This document shows, in pieces, positions 9,377 through 18,143 of a DNA stretch of 64,000 nucleotides. This stretch comes from an uncultured Treponema sp. Its GTDB lineage: Bacteria > Spirochaetota > Spirochaetia > Treponematales > Treponemataceae. The stretch lies in contig CALHVG010000035.1 in the NCBI GenBank assembly GCA_938039145.1, positions 38,326 to 102,325 of the forward strand, in the 5' to 3' direction. The notes below the pieces were generated by a model that did no database searches, had not been told where the DNA came from, and was given only the letters and a program-made list of their open reading frames with translations. A program made the translations under genes and the position numbers. The stretch's first letter is position 1. Each line of letters opens with the position of its first letter.

Positions 9377-10759
9377 ATGAATTTTTCCAGCAATCGATAT
9401 TTTGGAAATTGGGCTTTCTACAGACGCGCCCTTTCCATCGCTCTTCCTGTGATGGCGCAGCAGCTGATTCAGAATCTTGTTTCGCTCATAGATAACTTTA
9501 TGGTTTCGGGGCTTGGCGACATAAAGATGAGCGGAGTAAATGTTGCAGGAATGATTTTCTTTATGTTTTTTGTCATGACCATGACAATCTGCTCGTCAGG
9601 CGGAATTTTCATGAGCCAATTCAAAGGCGCAAAAGACAAGGAAGGAATGCAGCAGGTCTTCTATTTCAAAGTTTTAGTGATGGGAATTCTTGGGATTGCG
9701 ATGTTTTTTCTGTGCCGTGCGGCTCCTCAAAAACTCTTTTGGCTTATGGTCACAAAAAACACGGATGCCCAGGCGATAATCGAGCAGACAAGAATGTATT
9801 CAAGAGCGGTTGCCGTCTCGTTTTTGTTTTCAGGCTTTTCCAGTGCCATTTCGACTTCTTTGAGGGAAGTGGAAATCGTCCGTCCGCCGCTTGTGATTTC
9901 CGTTACGGCGACCCTTATAAACACATTCTTCAACTGGATTTTGATTTACGGAAAACTGGGCGCTCCTCGTCTTGAAGTTGCAGGTGCAGGCTACGCTACA
10001 GTCATCGCAAGAATCTGTGAACTTCTTATGTTCGTAGTATACATCGCCGTCAAAAAACCTGACTTTGTGTTCAGATTCACACGAATATTGAAAATAAAAT
10101 GGTCGCTTTTCGCAAAAATATTTTCAAAATCCATAGTAATTCTCTATTCCGAGATTTTTTGGGCGGCAAGCGAAACGATTTCAAACGCTCTTTTCAACAC
10201 ACGCGGTGGAGCGGAAGTCGTATCCGGAATGGCGGCGGGTTTTGCCATCGCAAACCTGATTTTTATAAGCATGGGCGGCATAATGACAAGCACCGGCGTA
10301 ATCATGGGAACGGAACTTGGCGCCGGAAAACTCGAAGATTGCCGCAGATTCAAAAATTGGATTTTATCCGGTTCTATTTTTTTCGGCTTTGGATTTGCCG
10401 TGTTCGGATTCTGTTCGACATTCCTGATTCCCGTAGTTTTTTCGAACCTCACCCCGGAGGCACGAAAAATCGCCTTGCTTCTTGTGATAACGGCTTCCCT
10501 TTATCTTCCGCTTTGGGGATTTTTGAACGCCCAGTATGCAATAAGCCGCGCCGGAGGAGACACAAAAATGGGTGCGATATGCGATACGGTCGGAAACGTC
10601 CTTTTCCTTGGCGGAATGCTGCTTCTCACATTCTTTACGCCGCTTAGACCTGTTGCAATGTACGCAATTGTAAAATTGAGCGATGTTCCTAAGAGCGCAA
10701 TCGCACACTTCTGGCTGAAGAAAGAAAGATGGCTTGTAAATTTGGCGAAAACGGAATGA
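9377..10759 (+). CDS. MATE-family efflux transporter
   Basis: Inner-membrane multidrug or organic-cation exporter driven by a sodium or proton gradient. About 12 hydrophobic helices span the 460 residues. Family-typical segments include ALSIALPVMAQQLIQNLVSL (helix 1), IDNFMVSGLGD, the mid-protein repeat VISVTATLINTFFNWILIYG (the conserved N-T-x-x-N-W-I-L-I-x-G), and a second half beginning near SKSIVILYSEIFWAASE. The start at ATG 9377 is preferred over TTG 9353. No Shine-Dalgarno is visible; TATATT ends 7 nt before the ATG but no -35 fits. It is monocistronic and convergent with the YigZ-like gene, 44 bp away. Substrate not predictable. Confidence 0.93.
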   Translation: MNFSSNRYFGNWAFYRRALSIALPVMAQQLIQNLVSLIDNFMVSGLGDIKMSGVNVAGMIFFMFFVMTMTICSSGGIFMSQFKGAKDKEGMQQVFYFKVLVMGILGIAMFFLCRAAPQKLFWLMVTKNTDAQAIIEQTRMYSRAVAVSFLFSGFSSAISTSLREVEIVRPPLVISVTATLINTFFNWILIYGKLGAPRLEVAGAGYATVIARICELLMFVVYIAVKKPDFVFRFTRILKIKWSLFAKIFSKSIVILYSEIFWAASETISNALFNTRGGAEVVSGMAAGFAIANLIFISMGGIMTSTGVIMGTELGAGKLEDCRRFKNWILSGSIFFGFGFAVFGFCSTFLIPVVFSNLTPEARKIALLLVITASLYLPLWGFLNAQYAISRAGGDTKMGAICDTVGNVLFLGGMLLLTFFTPLRPVAMYAIVKLSDVPKSAIAHFWLKKERWLVNLAKTE

Positions 10760-10803
10760 TTTTGAATCCGCAATACATCGAAACGCAAGAACGTTTTTGC
10801 CTG

Positions 10804-11400
10804 TTATATGCTGATTTTCCCGTTGGAGAGATTTTTTAAGGATTCCCTGAAAAATTCAAGTTCCGATGACACGATTTTTCCGCTTACTTTTACTTCCGTT
10901 CCGAACTCTTCAATAATTTCGCTTACGGAAAACGCTTCCATCATGCGTTTAATTGACTTGTGCAGTGTGTAATCCGCATAAAACAAAAAGTCCTTCTTTT
11001 CCACATATTCCTGAAAAAGCCCGGAGGATTCCGCCTTTTCGATTACGCTTTTAGCTCCGTCTCCGTAGGCTTTTACAAGTCCGCCTGTTCCAAGCAGTGT
11101 GCCTCCGAACCATCTTGTTACGGTTACTAAAAAGTTTGTGCAGTCTTTTCCCTGCATTACGCAAAGAATCGGTCTTCCTGCTGTTCCGGACGGTTCTCCG
11201 TCATCGCTCATTCCTAAGATTTCTTTTGAAAATCCAAGCACAAAAGCGTGTACCACATGTGTCGAATCGAAATGCTTGGTCTTCTGTGCCTTTACGATTT
11301 TTTTTGCGTCGTCCTGAGAGATGCATGGAAAAATCTCGTTCAGAAACCGGGAATTTTTTATCTTGAATTCCGTCGACGCATAATCTGTAAGGATTTTCAT
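10804..11400 (-). CDS. YigZ/IMPACT-family protein (UPF0029)
   Basis: The N-terminal domain (about 1-125) carries the family signature: SRFLNEIFPCISQDDAKKIV, HVVHAFVLG, SDDGEPSGTAGRPIL and VTRWFGGTLLGTGGLVKAYG. The C-terminal DUF1949-like ferredoxin fold (about 135-198) is YADYTLHKSIKRMMEAFSVS onward. YigZ homologues are related to eukaryotic IMPACT, a translation-linked protein, but the bacterial biochemical role is unsettled. At 198 aa it has normal length. The ATG has no Shine-Dalgarno; a -10-like TAGTAT (11407-11412) ends 6 nt upstream, so the message may be leaderless. It is divergent from the M20 peptidase gene. Confidence 0.92.
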   Translation of the reverse strand: MKILTDYASTEFKIKNSRFLNEIFPCISQDDAKKIVKAQKTKHFDSTHVVHAFVLGFSKEILGMSDDGEPSGTAGRPILCVMQGKDCTNFLVTVTRWFGGTLLGTGGLVKAYGDGAKSVIEKAESSGLFQEYVEKKDFLFYADYTLHKSIKRMMEAFSVSEIIEEFGTEVKVSGKIVSSELEFFRESLKNLSNGKISI

Positions 11401-11421
11401 GGAAAAATACTAGCGTAAAAA

Positions 11422-11455
11422 CAAAAAAAACGCACCTGTGAAGCAGGTGTTTTTT
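11422..11455. terminator. hairpin with T tract on one side and A tract on the other
   Basis: CACCTG (11433-11438), TGAAG loop, CAGGTG (11444-11449), then T6 (11450-11455) on the plus strand and A8 before the stem, so it is terminator-like in both directions. Its place, between two divergent genes with no gene reading into it, is unusual. Confidence 0.55.
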
Positions 11456-11588
11456 AAGTCAGGGATTTTGAGTTTTGAGATTACATGGGAGTTTTTGCGG
11501 AATATTTAGGTTTGTTTTTGCCTTGAAAATCAAGATAAAAAGAAATTTTTGTCGAATTTACAAAGACGTTCCATATTCCTGTGATATA

Positions 11589-11597
11589 TGGTAGATT
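11589..11597 (+). promoter_or_regulatory. predicted extended -10 promoter of the M20 peptidase gene
   Basis: TGgTAGATT (TG at 11589-11590, hexamer 11592-11597), 6 nt before the ATG at 11604. No Shine-Dalgarno and no good -35. Predicts a leaderless message. Confidence 0.45.
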
Positions 11598-11603
11598 TTC
11601 CAT

Positions 11604-12833
11604 ATGATAGACGCAACTTTTGAAACCGTTCAGAAATATATACGTTCCCGTGAAAGGGATATGGTTCAGCTTGAAAAACTTCTTACTGAAAATCCGGCAC
11701 TTGCTCCCGAAAACGGCGGGCAGGGGGAACTGAATAAGGCTCTCGCTCTTACCGAATGGCTTACGGAAAACGGTTTTTCCGATATTCAGCGCTTTGATGC
11801 GCCCGACAGCCGTGTCGAAAGCGGAGTTCGTCCAAGCCTTGTGGTTACTGTTCCCGGCGAATCGGACGATTTTTCCATTTGGAGCATGGCGCATTTGGAC
11901 GTTGTGCCTGTGGGTGAGCCGAAACTGTGGGAAAGCGACCCGTGGACTCTTTTAGAAAAGGACGGAAAACTTTTCGGGCGTGGTGTTGAAGATAATCAGC
12001 AGGGACTGGTTTCTTCTGCGTTTGCTGCTCTCGCCCTTATAAAAAACGGCGTAAAACCTAAGCACACTGTAAAACTTCTTTTTATGGCGGACGAGGAAGT
12101 CGGTTCGAAATACGGCATAATTTGGCTTTTGAAAAACACGTCTCTGTTCAGGAAAGATGACATAATCCTTATTCCAGACGGCGGAGATTCCAAGGGCGAA
12201 ACAATCGAGGTTGCGGAAAAAAATATTCTTTGGCTTAAAGTCCATGTAAAAGGAATGCAGACGCATGGAAGTCGCCCTGACCAGGGAAACAACGCCTGTA
12301 TCGCAGCCAACGATTTGAGCATGCGGCTTTTCGGATTGCAGAAAGTCTTTTCTAAACGGAATCCGCTTTTTGAGCCGAACTATTCTACGTTTCAGCCTAC
12401 TATGCGATATTCAAATGTGGCGGGAATAAACATAATCCCCGGCGAAGAAACTTTCTGCATGGACTGCCGAATTCTTCCGTGCTATTCCTTGGATCAGGTG
12501 CTTTCACGGGTGGAAAGAGAGATTTCAGCCGTAGAGAAAAAATACGGTGTCGAAATCTGCTACGAGGTCGCCCAAAGTTCTGAAAGTCCTGCAACGCCTG
12601 TTGATTCTCCTGTAGTGAAAAAACTTTCCGAAGCCTTGTTGCAGGTCAGAGGTATAAAGGCACGGACCATAGGAATCGGCGGCGGAACTGTAGGTGCGGA
12701 ACTAAGACGGGAAGGTTACGCCTGCGCCGTATGGTCGACGCTTGATGAATGCGCCCATATGCCGAACGAATATTGCGTGATTTCCAACATGATAAAAGAT
12801 GCTGAAACTATGGCGTATTTTTTCATGAATTGA
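11604..12833 (+). CDS. M20-family metallopeptidase (PepV/ArgE-DapE type)
   Basis: Cytoplasmic dizinc aminoacylase or peptidase. Metal-binding motifs are in order: SMAHLDVVPVG (first His and catalytic Asp), KLFGRGVEDNQQG (bridging Asp), MADEEVGS (general-base Glu and ligand Glu), IPDGGD, and near the C-terminus DECAHMPNEY with the last His ligand. IGIGGGTVGAELRR resembles the conserved Gly-rich turn before that site. A dimerisation domain with MQTHGSRPDQGNNA occupies roughly residues 205-330. The 409-aa length is standard. The substrate, whether dipeptide, acyl amino acid or acetylornithine-like, cannot be fixed by reading. It stands alone between YigZ (divergent) and purL. Confidence 0.9.
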   Translation: MIDATFETVQKYIRSRERDMVQLEKLLTENPALAPENGGQGELNKALALTEWLTENGFSDIQRFDAPDSRVESGVRPSLVVTVPGESDDFSIWSMAHLDVVPVGEPKLWESDPWTLLEKDGKLFGRGVEDNQQGLVSSAFAALALIKNGVKPKHTVKLLFMADEEVGSKYGIIWLLKNTSLFRKDDIILIPDGGDSKGETIEVAEKNILWLKVHVKGMQTHGSRPDQGNNACIAANDLSMRLFGLQKVFSKRNPLFEPNYSTFQPTMRYSNVAGINIIPGEETFCMDCRILPCYSLDQVLSRVEREISAVEKKYGVEICYEVAQSSESPATPVDSPVVKKLSEALLQVRGIKARTIGIGGGTVGAELRREGYACAVWSTLDECAHMPNEYCVISNMIKDAETMAYFFMN

Positions 12834-13005
12834 TATGCGTTCTAAAATCCGGGGACATTCGATGATTTTAGGATTTCGGCGGTTTTTTGAATGACCTAAA
12901 ATGCTTTTCCGGACGCTTGTGAGTCCTAATCGACCTTTTTTCGCCAAAGCTCTCAGTTTTTCGAGCAAAGCCTAAAGCTGCTTTTTTTTGAGGAAAATCG
13001 CTTCG

Positions 13006-13034
13006 TTGAAGAAACGTTTTAATATCATTATAAT
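13006..13034 (+). promoter_or_regulatory. predicted promoter, leaderless start of purL
   Basis: TTGAAG (13006-13011), 17-bp spacer, consensus TATAAT (13029-13034), then 6 nt to the ATG at 13041. No Shine-Dalgarno. One of the clearest leaderless signatures in the window. Confidence 0.75.
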
Positions 13035-13040
13035 TTTACA

Positions 13041-16000
13041 ATGTTTCGTTTGTATGTTGAAAGAAAGCCGGGTTTTGAAAACGAGGCTAAAACTTATTTT
13101 TCTCAGTTTAAGAATTTTCTAGGAATTTCGGGCTTGACCGGAGTTCGTTATCTGAACCGATACGATGTGGAAAATATCGATCTGTCCGTGGGGAAAACCG
13201 CCGCCGTAAGGATATTTTCCGAGCCGCAAAGCGATTTTGTTTTTTTTGAAAAACCGGAAATTTCTTCGGATTCGGCTGTGGTAATTTGGGAATATCTTCC
13301 CGGTCAGTATGACCAACGAGCCGACAGTGCCGAACAATGCCTGAATCTTTTGCAGGCGGAACTTAATCAATCTGCGGACGAGAGCAAAAATCTTCCTGTT
13401 GTCCGTTCTGCAAAGATGGTGATTTTGGAAGGAAAACTTTCTTTGGACAATGTTTCTAAAATCCGGAATTATCTTGTAAATCCTGTTGACAGCCGCCTTG
13501 CCGACGAAAAAATCCCCGAAACACTAAAAATCGAAGCCGAAGAGCCTTGCGATATTCCTGCGGTTGAAGGTTTTATAAAATTTTCAGTGGAAGAACTCGA
13601 AGCCTACAGAACCGGCTCGGCTCTTGCGATGGATGCCGCCGATATCAAGTTTCTGCAGGATTATTTTATAGAAGAAGGTCGCGACCCCACGGAAACCGAA
13701 ATCCGTGTGCTTGACACCTATTGGTCTGACCATTGCCGTCATACGACTTTTTTGACGGAACTCAAGGGCATAAAGATTGAAAAAGGTCCTTATTCTTCCC
13801 TTTTTGAAAAATCTTTGCGGAACTACAATTCCATGCGGAACGAGATTTATGGAAACCGAACAGAAAAACCGCTTTGCCTTATGGATATGGCTGTAATCGG
13901 AATGAAATATCTTAAAAAGCACGGAAAACTTGAAGACTTGGAAGTAAGTGAAGAAAATAATGCTTGCTCTGTTTTCATAAATGTTCATTATACTTCCGGA
14001 GCGGACGGAAAGCCTTCCGATTATAGTGAGCGTTGGCTCATGATGTTCAAAAACGAGACCCATAACCATCCGACTGAAATCGAGCCTTTTGGCGGTGCGG
14101 CAACTTGCATAGGAGGCGCGATTCGAGACCCTCTTTCGGGACGCAGCTGGGTCTACCAAGCCATGCGTGTAACAGGAGCTTCCGACCCGACTGTTCCGCT
14201 TAGCGCAACTCGCAAAGGAAAACTTCCGCAGCTGAAGATTTGCAGGGAAGCGGCGCACGGTTTTTCTGCCTATGGAAATCAGATTGGGCTTTCGACGGGA
14301 CAGGTTACCGAGTTCTATCATCCCGGATACGAGGCAAAGCGCATGGAACTTGGTGCGGTAATCTCCGCTGCTCCTGCGGACATGGTGGTTCGGGAACGCC
14401 CCGAAGCGGGGGACATTGTTCTTTTGCTTGGCGGCGGAACGGGTCGGGACGGAATCGGCGGAGCTACAGGTTCGTCCAAGGTTCATACTGAAAAATCCGT
14501 TACAAGTGCCGCCGCCGAGGTTCAGAAAGGAAATGCCGTAGAGGAACGGAAAATCCAGCGTCTGTTCAGAAAAAAGGACGTGAGCCTTATGATTCGCAGG
14601 TGCAATGATTTTGGAGCAGGGGGAGTTGCCGTCGCAATCGGTGAACTTGCGCCCGGACTTCTTATAAATCTTGACGCAGTGCCTAAAAAATACGACGGCT
14701 TGAACGGAACGGAACTTGCAATCTCGGAAAGTCAGGAAAGAATGGCGGTCGTCGTGCGTGAATGCGATGCGGAAAAGTTTATTGCCGAAGCCGCAAAGGA
14801 AAATCTTTTGGCTGTGAAAGTCGCCGATGTTACCGATTCGGAAAGGCTTGTGATGAAATGGCGTGGGAAAACAATCGTGGATATAGCCCGTAAATTTCTT
14901 GATGCGGCAGGTGCGCACCACGAAGCATGCGCATTTATCGAAAATCCTGAAAATCGGGAGGCATCGCCTTTGGTGAATGCCCTTGATTCTGTGAAAAATG
15001 TGCTTTCGCTCGGAAATGGAAAAGAAATCCTTAAAAAAGCCTGGCTTTTGAACATGAACGATTTGGCAGTTTGTTCCCAGCGCGGGCTTTCCGAACGTTT
15101 TGATGGTTCTATCGGCTCTTCAACAGTGCTTTTTCCTTTTGGCGGAAAATATCAGGCGACCCCTGAGGCCGGAATGTGCGCAAAAATTCCCGTGCAAAGT
15201 CCATTTGAGACTTCGACCGTAAGCATTATGTCGCACGGTTTTGATCCGCGGGTAGGAAAATGGTCGCCTTGGCACGGCTCTCAGGTTGCGGTTCTTTCTT
15301 CGCTTGCAAAAATTGCTTGCATGGGCGGAAATACGGAAAACGTCCGGCTTTCTTTTCAGGAATTTTTCGGAAGGGCGACGGACGAGCGGCGTTGGGGCTA
15401 TCCTGCAGCAGCTCTTCTTGGTGCGCTCGATGCCCAGATTGCCACGGGTTGCGCTTCAATCGGCGGAAAGGATTCCATGTCGGGTTCGTTCGAGGAATTG
15501 GACGTTCCGCATACGCTGGTGAGTTTTGCCGCCGCTTACAACGACGTTTCTAAAATCACAAGCGGTTCGTTCAAATCGGCTGGACACAATGTTTATCTTG
15601 TGAGCGTCCCGTATTCGGAAGAGCTTGCTCCGGATTTTGCTTCGTTCATGAAGAATTCAAAGCGCCTTTACAGCCTTAATGCCGGCGGAAAAATTGCCGC
15701 TATGTACCCTGTCGGTGCAGGTGGAATTGCAGAGGCGGTAACGAAGATGGCTTTCGGAAACCGCATTGGAATCAAGATTGAAAATATTCCGTATTCTGCG
15801 ACTAAAATCGGCACGAATCAAAAATATTCTTCTTCCGAACATGATTTTTTCACTCCGCTTTACGGCTCTATAATCGTCGAAGCGAACGAAAAACTTTCTG
15901 TGTCGGATTTTGAAGACGGAACTTTTTTTATTTTGGGAAAAACAATTTCTGAACCGGAAATTTTTGTTTCGGTTGCCGGAATCGAAGAATGCAGGATTCC

Positions 16001-17012
16001 GCTTTTTGAGGCGGGAGAATCTTGGGAAGGCAGGCTAAAATCAGTCTTTCCGCCCGTAAGTTCATTTTCGCAAGAGGAAAAACTTCCGGATTTTGCAAAA
16101 AAAATCCACAGTTCTTTGAGCGAGATAAGAAAAAATCCCGTATTCGTAAATTCCGGCGCAAAACCAAGGGTTGTGATTCCCGTTTTTCCGGGGACTAACT
16201 GCGAATTCGACATGGCTCGTGCGTTCGATTTGGCAGGCGCGGAAACAAGGATTTTGGTGCTTGCAAACAGAACTCCCGAAATGCTTTCCCGTTCCCTTTG
16301 CGAATTTTCCAAAGAATTGAAGGATGCGAATATTCTTGCGCTTGCAGGAGGATTCAGCGCCGGCGACGAACCTGACGGTTCTGCAAAATTCATCGCTAAT
16401 TGTCTTAGAGAAAGTCGCATCGCAGATGAAATCATGAATCTTTTGAAAAAACGCGACGGACTTGTCCTTGGAATTTGCAACGGATTTCAGGCGCTTGTGA
16501 AAACCGGACTTGCGATATACGGCGAATTCCGTGATATGAAAAGCGATATGCCTACTTTGACGTACAACAGAATAGGTCGTCATGTAAGCAGAATCGTAAG
16601 AACACGGATGGTAAGTGCCTCAAGTCCGTGGGCTTTAGACCCAAGCGTTGTGGATTTGCGTGTTCATCTTGTGCCTGTAAGCCACGGTGAAGGGCGTTTT
16701 GTCTGCGACGAAGCAACCGCCGAAAGACTTTTTGAGAACGGTCAAGTTTTTTCGCAATATGCGGACGAATTCGGAAATCCTACGCTTTCAGAGCCTGACA
16801 ATCCTAACGGTTCTTGTTATGCCATCGAAGGACTTACAAGCCCGGACGGGCGTGTTCTTGGTAAAATGGGACACAGCGAGCGGACGCTTGGAAAAGCTTT
16901 GAACGGAGCTTCCCCCGACCTTATAAAAAACGTCGCAGGAAATCCGCTTTTGAACGAATCTGAAAATTCGTGCCAAAATATTTTTGCGGCAGGCGTAAGA
17001 TATTTTAAGTAA
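13041..17012 (+). CDS. purL: phosphoribosylformylglycinamidine synthase, single-chain
   Basis: Fourth step of purine synthesis: ATP- and glutamine-dependent conversion of FGAR to FGAM. The 1323-aa chain carries everything found as separate PurS/PurL/PurQ in many bacteria. It has an N-terminal region (1-190), a linker, then the synthase core from about residue 205 with YWSDHCRHTTFLTEL, MMFKNETHNHPTEIEPFGGA, the central ATP region (GGTGRDGIGGATGSS) and the second half (SIGGKDSMSGSFEELDVPHT). The glutaminase domain starts near 1045 (VVIPVFPGTNCEFDMARAFD) with nucleophile LGICNGFQALVKTG and the catalytic HGEGRF. It lacks a Shine-Dalgarno and has a consensus promoter at the ATG. No other pur gene lies nearby. 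Confidence 0.96.
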   Translation: MFRLYVERKPGFENEAKTYFSQFKNFLGISGLTGVRYLNRYDVENIDLSVGKTAAVRIFSEPQSDFVFFEKPEISSDSAVVIWEYLPGQYDQRADSAEQCLNLLQAELNQSADESKNLPVVRSAKMVILEGKLSLDNVSKIRNYLVNPVDSRLADEKIPETLKIEAEEPCDIPAVEGFIKFSVEELEAYRTGSALAMDAADIKFLQDYFIEEGRDPTETEIRVLDTYWSDHCRHTTFLTELKGIKIEKGPYSSLFEKSLRNYNSMRNEIYGNRTEKPLCLMDMAVIGMKYLKKHGKLEDLEVSEENNACSVFINVHYTSGADGKPSDYSERWLMMFKNETHNHPTEIEPFGGAATCIGGAIRDPLSGRSWVYQAMRVTGASDPTVPLSATRKGKLPQLKICREAAHGFSAYGNQIGLSTGQVTEFYHPGYEAKRMELGAVISAAPADMVVRERPEAGDIVLLLGGGTGRDGIGGATGSSKVHTEKSVTSAAAEVQKGNAVEERKIQRLFRKKDVSLMIRRCNDFGAGGVAVAIGELAPGLLINLDAVPKKYDGLNGTELAISESQERMAVVVRECDAEKFIAEAAKENLLAVKVADVTDSERLVMKWRGKTIVDIARKFLDAAGAHHEACAFIENPENREASPLVNALDSVKNVLSLGNGKEILKKAWLLNMNDLAVCSQRGLSERFDGSIGSSTVLFPFGGKYQATPEAGMCAKIPVQSPFETSTVSIMSHGFDPRVGKWSPWHGSQVAVLSSLAKIACMGGNTENVRLSFQEFFGRATDERRWGYPAAALLGALDAQIATGCASIGGKDSMSGSFEELDVPHTLVSFAAAYNDVSKITSGSFKSAGHNVYLVSVPYSEELAPDFASFMKNSKRLYSLNAGGKIAAMYPVGAGGIAEAVTKMAFGNRIGIKIENIPYSATKIGTNQKYSSSEHDFFTPLYGSIIVEANEKLSVSDFEDGTFFILGKTISEPEIFVSVAGIEECRIPLFEAGESWEGRLKSVFPPVSSFSQEEKLPDFAKKIHSSLSEIRKNPVFVNSGAKPRVVIPVFPGTNCEFDMARAFDLAGAETRILVLANRTPEMLSRSLCEFSKELKDANILALAGGFSAGDEPDGSAKFIANCLRESRIADEIMNLLKKRDGLVLGICNGFQALVKTGLAIYGEFRDMKSDMPTLTYNRIGRHVSRIVRTRMVSASSPWALDPSVVDLRVHLVPVSHGEGRFVCDEATAERLFENGQVFSQYADEFGNPTLSEPDNPNGSCYAIEGLTSPDGRVLGKMGHSERTLGKALNGASPDLIKNVAGNPLLNESENSCQNIFAAGVRYFK

Positions 17013-17062
17013 GGAAATGTTTTTTGCCGAAGGAAAGTTTTTCCTTTATTGCAAAAGTTTTA

Positions 17063-17103
17063 TTGCGTAATGAAAAAACGGTGTTTAAAATACGCCTAGG
17101 CGT
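17063..17103 (+). promoter_or_regulatory. predicted promoter with palindrome at the start site
   Basis: TTGCGT (17063-17068), 17-bp spacer, TAAAAT (17086-17091), directly followed by the 12-bp perfect palindrome ACGCCTAGGCGT (17092-17103), which would span +1. This leader is about 29 nt and contains a Shine-Dalgarno, so the gene is conventionally initiated. The palindrome could be an operator. Confidence 0.5.
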
Positions 17104-17126
17104 TTTTAGTTTTATTAGGAGAAAAT

Positions 17127-18137
17127 ATGAAAAGAATCTGCTTTATTTTGATTTGTACTTTATCGGTTCTGCTTGTTTCGTGCGGCAGTAAAAAAAATGC
17201 GAACGGCTGGTTTTCGGATTTTGAAGCGGCAAAACACGTCGCAAAATCCAAAGGTAAAAATATCGTTCTTTTTGTAAACTCAATGTATGACACAAAGGGA
17301 ACGGAAGACGGAGTGAGCCTTTTGCTCGATACTCCTGAGTTCACCAAGTCTGTTTCCGAAGATTTTGTGTGCGTGCATTTTGATTTTTCAAAGATTCCTG
17401 AAATCATGGGGCAAGATCCGACTTCTCTTACGGGCGGTGAACAAAAATCGCTTGAGAAAAAGCAGAGCGCCCTTTTGGAGCAGATGAAATTTGCAGATCT
17501 TTACGGGATAAGGGAAACGCCAGCTTTGCTCATAATTTCAAAAGACGGATTCTACATCGCTTCGGTTAATTTTGACTATCTTGAATCGGCAATATCTTCG
17601 TATAAAAGTGCGGTCTACATGGAAATCGGAACTGTTCAGGATTTTGAGGAGCGTCTTCGAACCGCACGGAAAGGCGATTTGGTTTCAAGAATGAATGCCT
17701 ACAATCAGATTCTTGATGAAACGGAAGAGTACAGGCGTCCGATTTTCTATGAGCTTTGGAAGGAAGCCGCGGCGTTGGACAAAAAAGACGAAAGCGGTCT
17801 TTTGGGAAAATTCATGACGGAATGCGCCCATGTGGAAGCCACAAATCTTATAAATGAAAAAAAGTTTGAGGAAGCGTCAGCTGTATACGAAAAATATGCA
17901 AGCGACGAGCGTATGTCCGCAGAAGAAAAGCAGGTGCTTTATTTTTTTGCGACGCAACCGTACAGTTCTTCAAACCTTATAAAATACGATGAAGTTTTAA
18001 GGCTTCTTGAACTTTCTTATGCCGCCGCCCCTGAAAGCGAGTACGCTTCAAGTATAAAAGCTGCCCTTGATGAAGTTAGAATGTACGCCGCCGAAGCTGA
18101 GGAACAAAACAGTCAGGAAATGTTTGACGAAAAATAG
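17127..18137 (+). CDS. putative lipoprotein with thioredoxin-like domain lacking CXXC
   Basis: The signal peptide ends in lipobox LLVSC (Cys about 20), so it is an exported lipid-anchored protein. Residues about 27-165 look like a thioredoxin fold of the Thioredoxin_7 type: WFSDFEAAKHVAKSKGKNIV, strand LFVNSM, DFVCVHFDFS, then LYGIRETPALLIISKDGFYI with the TP turn typical of the cis-proline. The position where CXXC would be reads NSMYDTKG, so redox chemistry is unlikely. The rest (about 170-336) is alpha-helical and possibly TPR-like. AGGAGAAA precedes the ATG. The gene is followed within 7 bp by a CNNM/HlyC gene, suggesting one operon of envelope proteins. Specific role unknown. Confidence 0.75.
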   Translation: MKRICFILICTLSVLLVSCGSKKNANGWFSDFEAAKHVAKSKGKNIVLFVNSMYDTKGTEDGVSLLLDTPEFTKSVSEDFVCVHFDFSKIPEIMGQDPTSLTGGEQKSLEKKQSALLEQMKFADLYGIRETPALLIISKDGFYIASVNFDYLESAISSYKSAVYMEIGTVQDFEERLRTARKGDLVSRMNAYNQILDETEEYRRPIFYELWKEAAALDKKDESGLLGKFMTECAHVEATNLINEKKFEEASAVYEKYASDERMSAEEKQVLYFFATQPYSSSNLIKYDEVLRLLELSYAAAPESEYASSIKAALDEVRMYAAEAEEQNSQEMFDEK

Positions 18138-18143
18138 ACAAAA

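Noticed and set aside
13584..14921. 445-codon open frame on the minus strand inside purL
   Set aside because: It lies wholly antisense to an unambiguous PurL core, resembles no family and has no ribosome binding site; it is a coding shadow.
15860..16480. 206-codon minus-strand frame in the purL glutaminase region
   Set aside because: Shadow of purL, with no family similarity.
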